Origin: Haematobia irritans | Taxonomy: Eukaryota; Arthropoda; Insecta; Diptera; Muscidae | Length of the DNA stretch: 64,000 nucleotides | NCBI RefSeq assembly: GCF_050003625.1 | Contig: NC_134400.1 | Location: 51,712,066 to 51,776,065 of the forward strand | Reading direction: 5' to 3' | In this document: in pieces, positions 44,997-56,786 of the stretch | Position numbering within the stretch: position 1 is the stretch's first letter | Layout of the letters: every line of letters begins with the position of its first letter | Notes under the pieces: generated by a model | Told to the model about the DNA's origin: nothing | The model's input: the letters and a program-made list of their open reading frames with translations, nothing else | The model's database searches: none | Made by a program: the position numbers and the translations under genes

Positions 44997-46011
44997 ATAC
45001 TCCCCTTCCGGTGCGAAACTAACGACGGGCTTTGTTCTTGAGTGAGTTTCAAACGATGGCGTGTTATCATCGACGTAAGTTGGTTTAAGTCGTTCTCTTC
45101 TTTCCTACCCATTCGAATCTTCAAGTACTTTGAAGATCGCCCAGTCACTTCATAAGGTCCTGAATATTTGGGCATTAACGGCTTTTGAACTTTATCAATT
45201 CGTAGCCATACATGTGAGCAATTGTTTAAATCTTTGTTTAAAAATGGTGTGTTTTTGGCATGATTACTGGTCTGAGATGGTCGTAAATTGTCGAACACAT
45301 TACGAAGATGTTGCAGATAATCTGATGGTTCTTGTGATGTATCAGCTGTATTTTGGAAGAATTCTCCTGGGAGATGTAAGCTTTCACCATATACCAACTC
45401 AGCACTACTTGTACCAATATCTTCCTTTTAAAGTTGATCGTATCCCTAGCATCACAACAGGGAGTGTTTATGTCCATTGTATGTTTTTATGGCATGTTAT
45501 AGCGGTTTTTAAAGTGCGGTGAAAACGTTCCACAATGCCATTTGCCTGAGGGTGGTAGGCGGTTGTATGATGTACTTTTGCACCTAGAAATTTTGCTATG
45601 TTTAGTGAAGTAAATTGTGCCCCTCGATCTGTGTATATGTTTATTTATTTATTTCATAAATAAATAAATAAACATATACACAGATCGAGGGCACAATTTA
45701 TCCGGGCATCCAAATCGTGAGACCCAACCTGAAAGTAAGTTATTGCATATGGCTACCGAAGTGATGTCTTTAAGTGGAATTGCTTCGGGCCAACGTGTAA
45801 ATCGGTTGACAACAGTGAGTAGGTATCGATGGCCTTCTGACTGTGGCAATGGTCCCACAATGTCTATATGTATATCTGCGAATCTCCGGCTTGGCAAATC
45901 AAAATTACCCAATGCGGATTTTGTGTGACGGTGTATCTTACACGATTGACAGTTTATAGTCCATCGTTTAATGTCTTTATTCATAGAGGGACACACAAAT
46001 CTGGTTATGTA
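44997..46011 (-). pseudogene. Ty3/gypsy integrase region, broken
   Basis: On the minus strand, RFVCPSMNKDIKRWTINCQSC is the end of the zinc-binding module (C-x2-C). DIHIDIVGPLPQSEGHRYLL holds the first catalytic Asp, and past a palindromic insertion DRGAQFT holds the second. HHTTAYHPQANGIVERFHRT carries the Glu. The C-terminus includes MPKYSGPYEVTGRSSKYLKI, a GPYEV-type C-terminal domain. The His residues of the zinc module appear lost. The mariner at 46012 cuts the N-terminal side. No env-like frame follows, and the purine tract and LTR edge come next. Confidence 0.85.
45611..45700. repeat. fold-back palindrome inside the integrase
   Basis: Arms 45611-45654 and about 45658-45700 are inverted copies (TAAATTGTGCCC, TCGATCTGTGTATATG, then TTTATTTATTT) differing by a one-base indel, with a spacer of only a few bases. 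The left arm is the genuine coding sequence for the second catalytic Asp, and the right arm is its mirror image inserted between the first and second Asp blocks, replacing codons. Confidence 0.9.
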
Positions 46012-46937
46012 AAGGGTGATTCTTTTGAGGTTAGGATTTTCATGCATTAGTATTTGACAGATCACGTGGGATTTCAGACATGGTGTCAAAGAGAAAGATG
46101 CTCAGTATGCTTTGACATTTCATCATGAATAGACTTACTAACGAGCAACGCTTGCAAATCATTGAATTTTATTACCAAAATCAGTGTTCGGTTTTTTATC
46201 GACAAATTTTGTTCAGCGATGAGGCTCATTTCTGGTTGAATGGCTACGTAAATAAGCAAAATTGCCGCATTTAGAGTGAAGAGCAACCAGAATCCGTTCA
46301 AGAACTGCCCATGCATCCCGAAAAATGCACTGTTTGGTGTGGTTTGTACGCTGGTGGAATCATTGGACCGTATTTTTTCAAAGATGCTGTTGGACGCAAC
46401 GTTACGGTGAATGGCGATCGCTATCGTTCGATGCTAACAAACTTTTTGTTGCCAAAAATGGAAGAACTGAACTTGGTTGACATGTGGTTTCAACAAGATG
46501 GCGCTACATGCCACACAGCTCGCGATTCTATGGCCATTTTGAGGGAAAACTTCGGAGAACAATTCATCTCAAGAAATGGACCGGTAAGTTGGCCACCAAG
46601 ATCATGCGATTTGACGCCTTTAGACTATTTTTTGTGGGGCTACGTCAAGTCTAAAGTCTACAGAAATAAGCCAGCAACTATTCCAGCTTTGGAAGACAAC
46701 ATTTCCGAAGAAATTCGGGCTATTCCGGCCGAAATGCTCGAAAAAGTTGCCCAAAATTGGACTTTCCGAATGGACCACCTAAGACGCAGCCGCGGTCAAC
46801 ATTTAAATGAAATTATCTTCAAAAAGTAAATGTCATGGACCAATCTAACGTTTCAAATAAAGAACCGATGAGATTTTGCAAATTTTAGGCGTTTTTTTTA
46901 AAAAAAAAAGTTATCAAGCTCTTAAGAAATCACCCTT
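46012..46937 (+). mobile_element. mariner-type element (AAGGGTGATT ends), deletion copy 2
   Basis: TA flanks both ends (46010-46011 and 46938-46939). It is inserted in the integrase N-terminal region of the LTR element. The body matches copies 1 and 3 almost base for base outside the deletion. Confidence 0.93.
46125..46829 (+). pseudogene. mariner-type transposase, deletion plus one stop
   Basis: It starts MNRLTNEQRLQIIEFYYQNQ, the beginning of the DNA-binding domain, and after CSV jumps directly to FYRQILFSDEAHFWLNGYV (first Asp). A TAG at 46272-46274 replaces a Trp codon. The remaining 172 codons (second and third Asp blocks, ending IIFKK) are open. The deletion joint is different from those in copies 1 and 3. 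Confidence 0.92.
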
Positions 46938-47580
46938 TATATCTTCGAAAATATTTTTTCGAAACTGTCGAGGCACATATGGGCGTGTTTTGTTAGTTGA
47001 AACGTCACAATAAATGCTTTTTTTTGCTATGAGGTATTTCCAATTTCTTTAGCTTTAGTTTTGTTTTGGAAGACAACAATTTAGTGAGTTCTTCATCGTT
47101 TTGTTGAGCCAAGTAAATTTGATTGTAATCAATTGCAGAGTTTTCTGATATTCTGGAGAGGGTATCTGCACCGATATTGTCTCGACCAGATATGTGTCGT
47201 ATGTCAGTCGTATATTGCCCAATTAGATCAAGGTGTCTCCATTATCTGGGAGTTGACTTTTCTGAATTTTGGTTAAAAGCAAAACAGAGCGGTTTGTGAT
47301 CTCTGAATAAAGTAAATTGTCGACCTTCTAGTATATGACGAAAGTGACGGATGCGCTGTATTTGATTTGTGAAGGGCTTAGTTTTTTAGAAAAGAAAGCC
47401 AAAGGTTCCCACCTACTATCAACCATTTGTTCCACAACGGCCCCAATGCCGTTATTGGAGGCGTCAACTTTAAGAGCCATTGGGGCATTAGGCTTGGGAT
47501 GAGATAGCATAACAGCTCTAGCAGACAACGACTTGTAGCGGACGAATGCATTTTCGGCTTCCATGGTATTTTATCTTCCT
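46938..47580 (-). pseudogene. Ty3/gypsy RNase H and connection region
   Basis: MALKVDASNNGIGAVVEQ is the first RNase H Asp block. LEGRQFTLFRDHKPLCFAFN and DIRHISGRDNIGADTLSR follow, the latter being the last RNase H Asp motif. The frame is interrupted by stops and shifts. Beyond it, RPYVPRQFRKNIFEDIHN leads toward the integrase zinc module and is cut by the mariner at 46937. Confidence 0.8.
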
Positions 47581-48215
47581 TTGTGGCTCCTTTCATTTAG
47601 AGGTATTTGAAGTTCAGCTGCCTTGGGTAAAAACCGCCCATAATAATTGCTCATTGCTAAAAATTGTCGCAGCTCCTGAATGGTCTTTGGTTTTGGGTAG
47701 TTTGTAATAGTTTCCACTTTTGAGTCTGTGGGCATTAATCCGAATGCGGCCACGTAGTACCGTATCCATAAGCCTTTGAAAACTTTGTGCAGCATTCTTT
47801 AACCCAAATGACATTTTAATATATTCGTATAAGCCAAAAGGCGTAATAATTGCAGTTTTTTAGATATCATCTGGAAAAATGTCCACTTGGTGATATGCCC
47901 TCACCATATCTAGAGTTGAAAAAAATTGTGCAGCCGTAAAGTTTTTGATTGCAATCAGTAACAAACGGTATGTTGTATCGATCTGGGACAGTTTTCTTAT
48001 TCAAATCGCGATAGTCTCCACAGCATCGCCAAGTGCCATCTTTTTTGGGCACCATGTGTAAAGGACTTGACCATTCCGATTTCGACGGACGTATTATACC
48101 GTTTTCAAGGAGAAATTCAAATTCTTTTTTAGATGCCGCTAATTTTGTGGTGTCCAGACGGCGGGCCCTGGCATGCGATGGTGGACCTGTAGTTTTTATA
48201 TGATGAAAAACTGTA
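47571..48215 (-). pseudogene. Ty3/gypsy reverse transcriptase, YxDD region deleted
   Basis: [20 protein letters not shown] and [16 protein letters not shown] are RT motifs 1-2. A frameshift follows near LYGCTIFF, and the RT Asp block ([12 protein letters not shown]) continues in another frame. [20 protein letters not shown] is the FGL(x)NA block. It then jumps to [20 protein letters not shown], which lies about 60 residues further on in related proteins, so the YxDD catalytic box is missing. The upstream part of the same frame continues at 50815 beyond the 2.6-kb insertion. Confidence 0.85.
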
Positions 48216-50814
48216 CACTGAAAAAACAGTGAACCCTTTTCCATTGCAAAATGAACTAAACTGTAGTAATATTGACCATGATTTAGCCCTTAAGATTTTT
48301 TTCAACTTGTCTAGTTTATAATTCTCTTAAATTTTAGTTCATCTATAACAATGTAGTTTAGTTCATTTTTACAACACCATAAGATTTATATACCCCTACC
48401 AAGTTAAAAAGTCAGTATTATTTTGTTTTACTTGCTTATTTTGTGGGAAACCCGATAATAAAAATTGGTTAACAGTCTCTTTAAAATGTCGACGATTAAA
48501 CTATTTTTAAATCAATCATTCCACAGTACAGAGAAATTAAATAATTAAAGGAACAACAAACCGTTTTACTATTATGAAAATTTTCATACATTAAAATTAA
48601 ACTTTCTTTAAGCAAAAGTACTTTATTATAAAAACTTATGATGAAAGTTCTTAATACAATGTTTTTTGTGAATAAAAATTATGACCACGTGGAACAGAGA
48701 GTAGTTCATTTGAACCCGCTGTTTGGACATTTTGACTTATCCTTTTTTTATTCATCGGAGGTAATTTTTTCACATATCTTGCTGGAAAAAAATGGAAACA
48801 ATAATGAAAATTGTTAAAAATTAACACCATGTAATGAAATATAATTTTAATTCTTCATTTTAGCTTGTAACTTACCATATTTGGGGGCATTTTATCGAAT
48901 GGTGTAAGGAATTCAACTTTTCTTTGGAAAACGTATCTCATAAAATTGGTACCTGAAACAATTAGAGAAATAATGAAGTATTCTATATAAACTCATAAAA
49001 CTGTGTTGTTATCGATGTGAAGGATATAATAAAATAAATATTATAGTTGAAAGAAAGCCAGAGTTTTAATATAAAACTTACCAATTCTCTATTAAATTGT
49101 ACGCTGAGGGGAAATATAAAAATTTGTCCTAATTTATTTGGGCTATTCTGAAATTAAATATTTATTTTTTACATTAAATAAAATTATTAAATAGGTTTCC
49201 AAAAAATCGAATGAAAAAAATAATATTATGCATAAAAAACAAATATTCTGGTTAAAAGAAAGTTAAAGAATCCTTACCAATTCACCATTAAATTACAAGC
49301 AAAGGAGTACCAACATTTTTTTCAAATTTTTAGGGGGTTATTCTGAAATTAAATATTTGTTTTTTACATTAAAATATTACATTGGTTTCCAAAAAAATTG
49401 ATTAAAGAAATACTAAAATAAGGTATTAAAAACCTATAATTTTGATGATAAAAGGTCATAAAAACGTAAATATTCTAGTTGAAAGAAAGCCACATTTTAA
49501 AAGAAAACTTACCAATTCTCTATTTTCGAACCCATCTGGAGTTGCTCTGAAATTAAATATTGCTTTTACAACAAAGAAAAACATTAAACTGGTTTCCAAA
49601 AAAAAAAAAATAATTAACAAATAATAATATACATAAAAAATATTATTTTTAAAAGAAAGCCATATTAAAAAAACAATACTTACCAATTTATGGCTAAACT
49701 AAACGCTGAGATATAACAAAAATTGTCCAAATTCATCTGGAATTGAATATTAATTTTTTACATTGAATAATAAAAATTTCAATACACTTTCAATTTCAAC
49801 ATATTTTCCTAAATATTCTTAATAACTTTTCTCGAAACTACCGATAAAATATTAATAACTTTCATTTAAAAGGTTTAATAAACAAACACCAATACATGTC
49901 TCAAAATTCCAAAATATTCCATGCCTTTATATTCCCTTGTTGCATATTAAAAGATGCAACAGCCCACGCCAACGCCAACTATACAACTGAAGCATGCCAA
50001 ACAAAACCAAGCAAAGCCAAAACATTCCTACAACAACAAAAACACATGTGCCTTTATTGAAAACAACACCTCATCCAGCCAAATAAACCATCCGCGAATA
50101 ACAAACACACACACACACACAAACCACTAAATGCACAAAAATAACAAACAACCCCACGCTCATGTATACACAACAAAACTCAAGTAACATCATCTTTACA
50201 TTAATCACATTCCACTATGCCGATAAAGATCTCTGTACTATGCATTAGTTCATCGCATCTGCTGACAATTTACTCTGAGAATAATATTCGTAAAGACACA
50301 CCAGTTTATGAACGATGAAACGTTTAACTTAAAATTTGCAAAATTTTCATGAAATGTTATCTACCATTTTTGACGAAAATGTCTATAAATTTAATTACAT
50401 GTGAACTAAAAATATTTCATGGGTAATTTTTTACCAACAATTATTAACTATAGGAATTGTCAGTAAGAAATTGCTATCCACTTTCAAGTTCATTTTTCGT
50501 AAAAAACTATTTTCTCATACAAAAAAATCTTATAGTAAATTGCACTTATTATTTAGAAAATACTTTACATTTCACAAGTAGTTTTATAGCATAACAAACG
50601 AATTTTTAACTACCAGTTAAGAAATTTTTTAAGGAAATTTCCATCGTATTTTGTAGGCCATGAACTAAACGATTGCTACTTAGAATTTGTAAAATTTCCT
50701 TTCGAGTAGTTAATTTTCGTTGAAGATACGAAAAATGAACTAAAATTCTGGAAAATTCTTGTAATAAATTCTTGTAAAAATCTTCTTAAATTTACGAGAC
50801 ACTTTTTTTCTGTG
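48216..50814. mobile_element. 2.6-kb TA-flanked element with internal ~200-bp tandem repeats
   Basis: TA flanks both sides (48214-48215 and 50815-50816). The ends are CACTGAAAAAACAGTG and, in reverse complement, CACAGAAAAAAAGTG. Removing the insert and one TA restores the reading frame of the LTR element across the joint, which proves an insertion. At 48990-49760 four units of ~170-230 bp recur (CTTACCAATTCTCTATTAAA at about 49079, 49276, 49509 and 49680). Positions 49940-50190 are rich in CCAA/CAAC words. GAACTAAA is repeated throughout. No transposase is recognisable. Confidence 0.85.
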
Positions 50815-50816
50815 TA

Positions 50817-51372
50817 TGTTGTGGTAGACGTTGAAGGGCATTTGACAGCCGATAAATATTTGGAAATTCCGATAGTAACTTTTTAAATTGACTATCATCT
50901 TTAAGAATGGCCGTAATACCGCCGGAGGATACCTTTGTTATGGTAGCTTGAGATTTAATCATTGTTTGTCCGTCAACCAATTGATTATTTTTCAAGTCAG
51001 GAAGAATATGAAAATATGACAGAAAATCTTATCCGATAATTGCTTTGGTTACGTCAGCTATAACAAAGTTCCACTTAAAATTTCTGCGTAGACCAAGGTC
51101 TAAACAAAGAATACTAGTCCCGAATGTTTTAATTGGAGTACCGTTAGCAGCGAAGAGATTGACAGGTGCATTTTTATTATTTGCAATTAAAATGGAGTTT
51201 CTAAAGAATGATTCAGGAAGTACATACATGTCTGCGCCAGTATCTATTAAGAAGGTTTTTTGTGTTTGGCGATCTTTAACAAAGAGGCGACAAGAGTTTA
51301 TTGCTTCGCATTCGGCTGCCGCAAAATCAGAATGCAATTCTATTTTTGTGGAAATGAGCAGGGCGCTATGCA
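50817..51372 (-). pseudogene. Ty3/gypsy protease and linker to reverse transcriptase
   Basis: FLIDTGADMYVLP is the retropepsin active-site block, and NLFAANGTPIKTFG with LRRNFKWNFVIADV follows. A stop after KAIIG (near 51029) interrupts the frame, which then continues LKNNQLVDGQTM to LSEFPNIYRLSNALQRL at 50817. The frame between gag and protease is also shifted. No full polyprotein can be made. Confidence 0.88.
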
Positions 51373-52131
51373 CTAAGGCGTCTTATCCTTGAAGTTGTTA
51401 TGATACCAGCAATACTCTTTTCGGCCTCTGGATTTACTTCGAGATCTATTTCGTGATCTTGAAAATTCTGGTGAACGGGGTCGAACCTGATCGAAACGTT
51501 TCTCAAGGGCGTCGATTTTATTTAATATAGCAGACATATCGTAGGAATGATTGTTCTCGATTCCAAATATTGATGGATTTAGTTGCTCCATTATTTTGTC
51601 TGCTTGTTCTGCAATGTCTTCCAAATTACCTCTGTTGCCAGTGAGAATTATTTTAACTTTCTCTGGCATCTGTTCATAGAATAACGCTCTTAAAACTGAT
51701 TCACTAACCTGACCAGTTGCCGCATTGCGCATCATTTGGAAGTAATGGTTGGGTTTTTGATCACCAATGGCATGTCCCAATAAAAGACGCCTGAGTTTCT
51801 TTTCATCGGATTCTGTGAATGCGGAAATAAGTTTCTTTTTTAAAGCCTCGTACTTACATCCCTCGAATGTTGTAGCCATTATAATATCTGACGCGAATTC
51901 TAGTGTTTCCGGGTCTAAATTACAAATTATGTGGTCGTATTTAGTTTCACTTCTTGTAATTCGATTGACTTTGAATACCGCTTCAACATGAATGAACCAG
52001 AGTTTAGGGTTTTGCTTCCAAAATTGTGGAATTTTTACGCTGGTTGCGGAGGCAATCTGAGGCTGTGCCTGTTGAAAAGCTAAAGAGTTTTGAAGGTCTG
52101 AGCCTTCTCTTCCAGTATTTTCTTCAGTCAT
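51373..52131 (-). pseudogene. Ty3/gypsy gag, open for 252 codons
   Basis: From ATG at 52131 the frame includes VKIPQFWKQNPKLWFIHVEA and LRRLLLGHAIGDQKPNHYFQ, typical of capsid-like Gag in Ty3/gypsy elements (PxFW...P.LWF...). An SR-rich basic stretch (FSRSRNRSRSKSRGRKEYCW) follows. A CWYH...C-type zinc knuckle start is interrupted by TAG after KDKTP, with CIAPC just beyond. Gag packages the element RNA into particles. This is the best-preserved part of the element but is not followed by intact pol. Confidence 0.88.
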
Positions 52132-52141
52132 AGTGTTCTTT

Positions 52142-52156
52142 TGTCGGGGTCACCAA
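52142..52156 (-). promoter_or_regulatory. candidate primer-binding site of the LTR element
   Basis: On the minus strand TTGGTGACCCCGAC directly follows the LTR end CCACCTACA. Its position and TGG start fit a tRNA primer-binding site. I cannot name the tRNA. Confidence 0.5.
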
Positions 52157-53545
52157 TGTAGGTGGTTCAAATAATGCACGCCAGTGATGCCATGCGTAGG
52201 GAAAAATCCTTTTTTGTAGGGATTTTTTTCTAAAATTACATCTGTAGGGAAAAAAGGACAGGTTTTTCATTTTTTCTACAAATGTAGGGAATTTTTCCAA
52301 TTTTCAGAGTTTACTACATTTTGCAACAAGAAGAGTACTTTTCCTTAATATTCCAGATATTTGAAGATCCAAAATATATGGTAGTCAAAGCTTCAACGAA
52401 TGGAATACGCAATCACCGTTAACGATGTTATTGTAATGATTTTATTTAGAAAAGTACAGCGGTAACGTTAAAATATGTTTTTCATTGGTATTTAATTACA
52501 AATGCGTAAATAGATTTCATTTGCAGGAATGAACGCTTCCATTAAGGTTCATAAACAGGTGATGGCTTCCTCAACTTGGTGCCTCTCAATATTTTCTAAT
52601 ACAAAGATGACTTGCAGTGCATACGCAGATTCGTGTACATAAATGTAGGATTAAATATTATTACAATACATATTCGAGCCTATTGGACAAGAATATTAAG
52701 GGAATTAGTACTATTACTGAAAAGAACTTGTCCAATAAGCTCGAATAAGTATTGTAATAATATTTACTTTAAATGACTTGGACATTAAGTCGGCCTGTGT
52801 TGGTGTCAGGCTGACATAAAAATAGTAAATGTAGGATTTTTATTCCGGAATATCTTCAAAAACTGTTTTACAACTGTTACATTCACAACAGTTTTTAATG
52901 TTTTAGAAAAATGTCGTCTAGTGAAGAAAATAAAACCATTCCAACATAATTTTGAAAATAGGCTTTTGACCAAATTGGCTCATTGTTGAATTAAAGCGTT
53001 GGCTAGAGGCGGTCGAAAAAGACGATTTTTAATACCAATGCATTGTTTATGGAAAGTTCGTAAATTGTAGAAATCAGACCTGAAGAAACACGCGGCCATT
53101 AAAGTCCACAAGAAAAATGTTGGTAGTGTTAGAAATGAGCAATGATGTTGCAATGTTCGAAATCCGAATAAAAATGTCAATACTCATATTATTGTACATT
53201 TGGTCCCTTAATAGAAGGATATAATCCCTGACCATTAATTTTAAAGAAATTGAATTCAATATAAAATATTAGTCATTTTTTTGCCAAATTTGTTTGAATT
53301 TAGTACCGTAGAGAAAAATGTAGGGAACAAATTTTTGGGTGTAGGGAAAAAAGGGAATTTTTAGGAGCCGCGTAGGGAATTTTCAAAAAACTTCCTGGCA
53401 TCACTGATGCACGCAATAATTTGAAAATGTAAAAATTGAAGTGAAAAAATAATTTGACAAAAAACACAAAACAAATTAGATTTAAAAAATCAAATTATGT
53501 TTACTACAACTTCATGAAATCATAACTACACATAAATCTGACTAA
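52157..53545 (-). repeat. right LTR of the Ty3/gypsy-type element, interrupted and truncated
   Basis: It shares TGTAGGTGGTTCAAATAATG and GCACGC with the left LTR, and after a 1.2-kb hAT insertion continues AATAATTTGAAAATGTAAAA and so on to about 53545, where mmA sequence replaces it. The expected outer end (CGGGTGTCGCCACA) is missing. The left LTR has about 44 extra bases after GCACGC, bounded by GCTAT/ATAGC. Confidence 0.72.
52182..53406. mobile_element. 1.2-kb non-autonomous hAT element
   Basis: The ends CAGTGATGCCATGCG and CTTCCTGGCATCACTG share the inverted CAGTGATGCCA. The 8-bp duplication ATGCACGC (52174-52181 and 53407-53414) is exact. Subterminal GTAGGGAAAAA words occur in several copies near both ends. 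Internal frames (such as 52980-53180) have no hAT transposase motif that I recognise. Confidence 0.92.
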
Positions 53546-55193
53546 ATATGGTTGTTAGAGGGTATATGCTATCATCACGCACCAAATTCCAGCCGGATCG
53601 GTTGATCGGTCGCTATTTGAACAGACTCCGGAAGTTAACTTTGGGTCCGGTATGGCCTATTTGCAATACCATCTGACCTACATCAATAGAACCAACACGT
53701 GCCAAATTTCAAGGTAAGAACTGACTTCGCTAGATCGACTCAAATTTTAACCATGACTCAGAATATGTATAGAATATGTTACAAACGGAATGACAAATTT
53801 AGTATATCCTCAATTCGATGGTGGAAGGTATGAAAAAACGATTGTACCAAGCAGTAGAGATTTTGTTGAATGCACTACGAGCCAGATGATATTTCCCTAT
53901 TGCAAATGTACTGAAATCAAACGAGTAGATGTCGGGCATATTGTGAATGAGTACGCATTATCTTCCCCAATGTTTAAATTTTAAAATATCCTCTTTTTTA
54001 TTGCAAATTTCGACACATTCCCACTTTATACACACTCATAGATCTGTCTGTCAGTTTTGCTATAAATCAAGTGATTTAATGTTTCATCTAAATAAAGAAC
54101 ACTAAATCAAAAAAACATTAAAGCAGAACGTTACTTATGGTTTATGGATAAAGCAAAAATATATGCTTCGCAGTTATTTCCAGTTATTTGTGAAAGACCT
54201 TCTTACAAACGCTCGTTTGTATGGTGTGAATTGGGACTATGTGGCAATTGAACATTGTGTAAAGTTCCCCTGTATTGAAACTCCTGAATGACTTCTTTTA
54301 TCTATGGGATTTCCAATTGATTAGCTTCTGGGTATTGTCAGAGAAATCTTCTGTAGTATCATTGTCATTCACAGCCATCACAAACAATTGTAATTTTTGA
54401 TGTGATCTGGCTCTTTACAACCGTATAAATTATTTTGATTGAAAAAAAAAAGCCAAAAGCAATAAAAATGTGATTAAATTTGATTCCTTTGCATACTGTC
54501 CCTCTCTCTCTCTCTCTCTGAGCTCTGACATCCGAAAAACAATGCTATTAAAATGAAACATAAATTTCGTTCAACCATCTCCGTACATACATGTACATAA
54601 AGCCCTAGTGCATGAGGGTAACAATGGACAGGACATCATTCGGTTTTTATTCTGACTTGGAATTGTTACACAATGCAACTGATAGCAGGCAGACTGGCTG
54701 AAGTGAAGTGAATTGAAGATTTATATCCCATTGATTTACAACTCTTGCAACAAATACAAAATGCCAGTGGCAGTGGCAAAAGTAACACACTGGTTGGGGC
54801 AGTTGACTATGTCGGATGAGTTTAACAATGCCACTGAATGGAGGAAAACTGAATCCTTTATATATTCAGCATGCATACAACCGATATCTAAGAAGATTTT
54901 CACATTTCTATCACCAATGCAATAAATCGTTAAAGAACAGCAATAAAAACGAATATGAAAAATATTGAAGTAATCGAAGAAGGCAAATTTTCTCATTTTC
55001 ATGTATCACTCATTTATTGAAGTCATCATTCATAGCGATTATCACTGTAACAGTTTTTTTAGAAATGAAGTCAATAAATTGCGCCATATTTGCTTTTGAA
55101 ATGCATTTCGGTGTGTAAGTGTCTGCGAGTATTTTCTGTGTCTCAAAATTACTGTGTACGTAAATCGAGCAAATTGTAACAAAAAAAAAAAAA
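53546..55193. other. mmA scrap, then unassigned DNA
   Basis: Positions 53546-53836 are a diverged mmA fragment (GGTTGTTAGAGGGTATATGC; tail GATGGTGGAAGGTATGAAAAA). The rest to 55193 shows no element or gene. A CT dinucleotide run is at about 54502-54518 and a poly-A run near 55180. This may be host intergenic DNA. Confidence 0.45.
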
Positions 55194-56786
55194 AACAAGT
55201 ATACACGGCCGTAAGCTCGGCCGAATCTTATGTACTCTCTGCCATGGATACTAAGTTCTACTAAAGTCAGGATCTTTCCGAACAAATTAAAAAGATTACC
55301 GAGAACCCATTTAGAAGCCACATTGAATTAATATGAACAAGTATATACGGCCGTGAGTTCGGCCAGGCCGAATCTTATGTACCCTCCACCATGGATTGCA
55401 TAGAAACTTGTACTAAAGACCGTCATCCACAATCGAATTACTTGGGTTGTGGTATCTTAAAACTTATTAACATCATTTTCTAAATTGTGAGTTAGTCCAT
55501 ACGTGGTAGAGAGCCAGAATTGAAATATGGGGGTCACTTATATGGGGGCTATATACAATTATGAACTTGATATGGACCAATTTTTTGTGATTGGGGTCCG
55601 ATTTATCTGAGGGCTATATATAACTGTAGACCGATATGGACCTAGTTAGGCATGGTTGTTAACGGCCACATGCTAGCACAATGTACCAAATTTCAACTGA
55701 CTCGGATGAAATTTGCTCCTCCACGAGGCTCCAAAACCAAATCTCGGGATCGGTTTATACGGGGGCTATATATGATTATGGACTGATTGGCATGGCTGTT
55801 AAATATCATATACTACCATCACGTAGCAAATTTCAACCAGATCGGAAGAATTTTGCTTCTCCAAAAGGCACCGGAGGGCAAATCTGGGGAATGGTTTATA
55901 TGGGGGCTATATATAGTTATGGACTGATATGAACCAATTCCTGCATGGTTGTTGGATACCATGTACTTACATCACGTACCAAATTTCAACCGAATCGGAT
56001 GAGTTTTGCTCATCCAAGGTGCTCCGGAGGTCAAATCAGAGAAACGGTTTATGTGGGGGCTATATATAATTATGGACCGATTTCGACTAATTTTTGCATG
56101 GGTGTTTAAGGCCATATATTAACACCACGTACCAAATTTCAACTGAATCAAATGAATTTTGGTCTTCCAAGAGGCTCCGGAGGTCAAATCTGGTGATCGG
56201 TTTATATGGGGGCTACATATAATTATGGAACGATGTGGACCATTTTGTGCATGGTCATTAGAGACCATATACTAACACCATGTACCAAATTTCAGCCTGA
56301 TCGGATGAAATTTGCTTCTGTTAAAGGCTCCGAAAATCAAATCGGGGGATCGGTTTATATGGGGGCTATATATAATTATGGACCGATGTGGACCAATTTT
56401 TGCATGGTTGTTAGAGATCATATTGTGACACCATGTACCAAATTTCAGCCGGATCGGATGAAATTTGCTTCTCTTAGAGTCCCCGCAAGCCAAATTTGGG
56501 GGTACGTTTATATGGGGGATATACGTAAAAGTGGACCGATATGGCCCATTTGCAATACCATGCGACCTACATCAATAACAACTACTTGTGCCAAGTTTCA
56601 AGTCGATAGCTTGTTTCATTCGGAAGTTAGCGTGATTTCAACAGACGGACGGACGGCTCAGATCGACTCAGAATTTCACCACGACCAAGAATATATATAC
56701 TTTATGGGGTCTTAGAGCAATATTTCGATGTGTTACACACGGAATGACAAAGTTAATATACCCCCTTCCTATGGTGGAGGGTATAA
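55194..56786 (+). repeat. mmA head scrap and a complete mmA copy
   Basis: A first head (55194-55331, ACACGGCCGTAAGCTCGGCC) is followed by a second complete copy from 55334 (ATACGGCCGTGAGTTCGGCC) to the tail at 56760-56786 (ATACCCCCTTCCTATGGTGG, AGGGTATAA). It lacks the 28-bp repeat block. Modules with TATATGGGGGCTATATAT recur. Positions 56787-57046 hold a decayed mmB-like head and AT-rich DNA. Confidence 0.85.
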
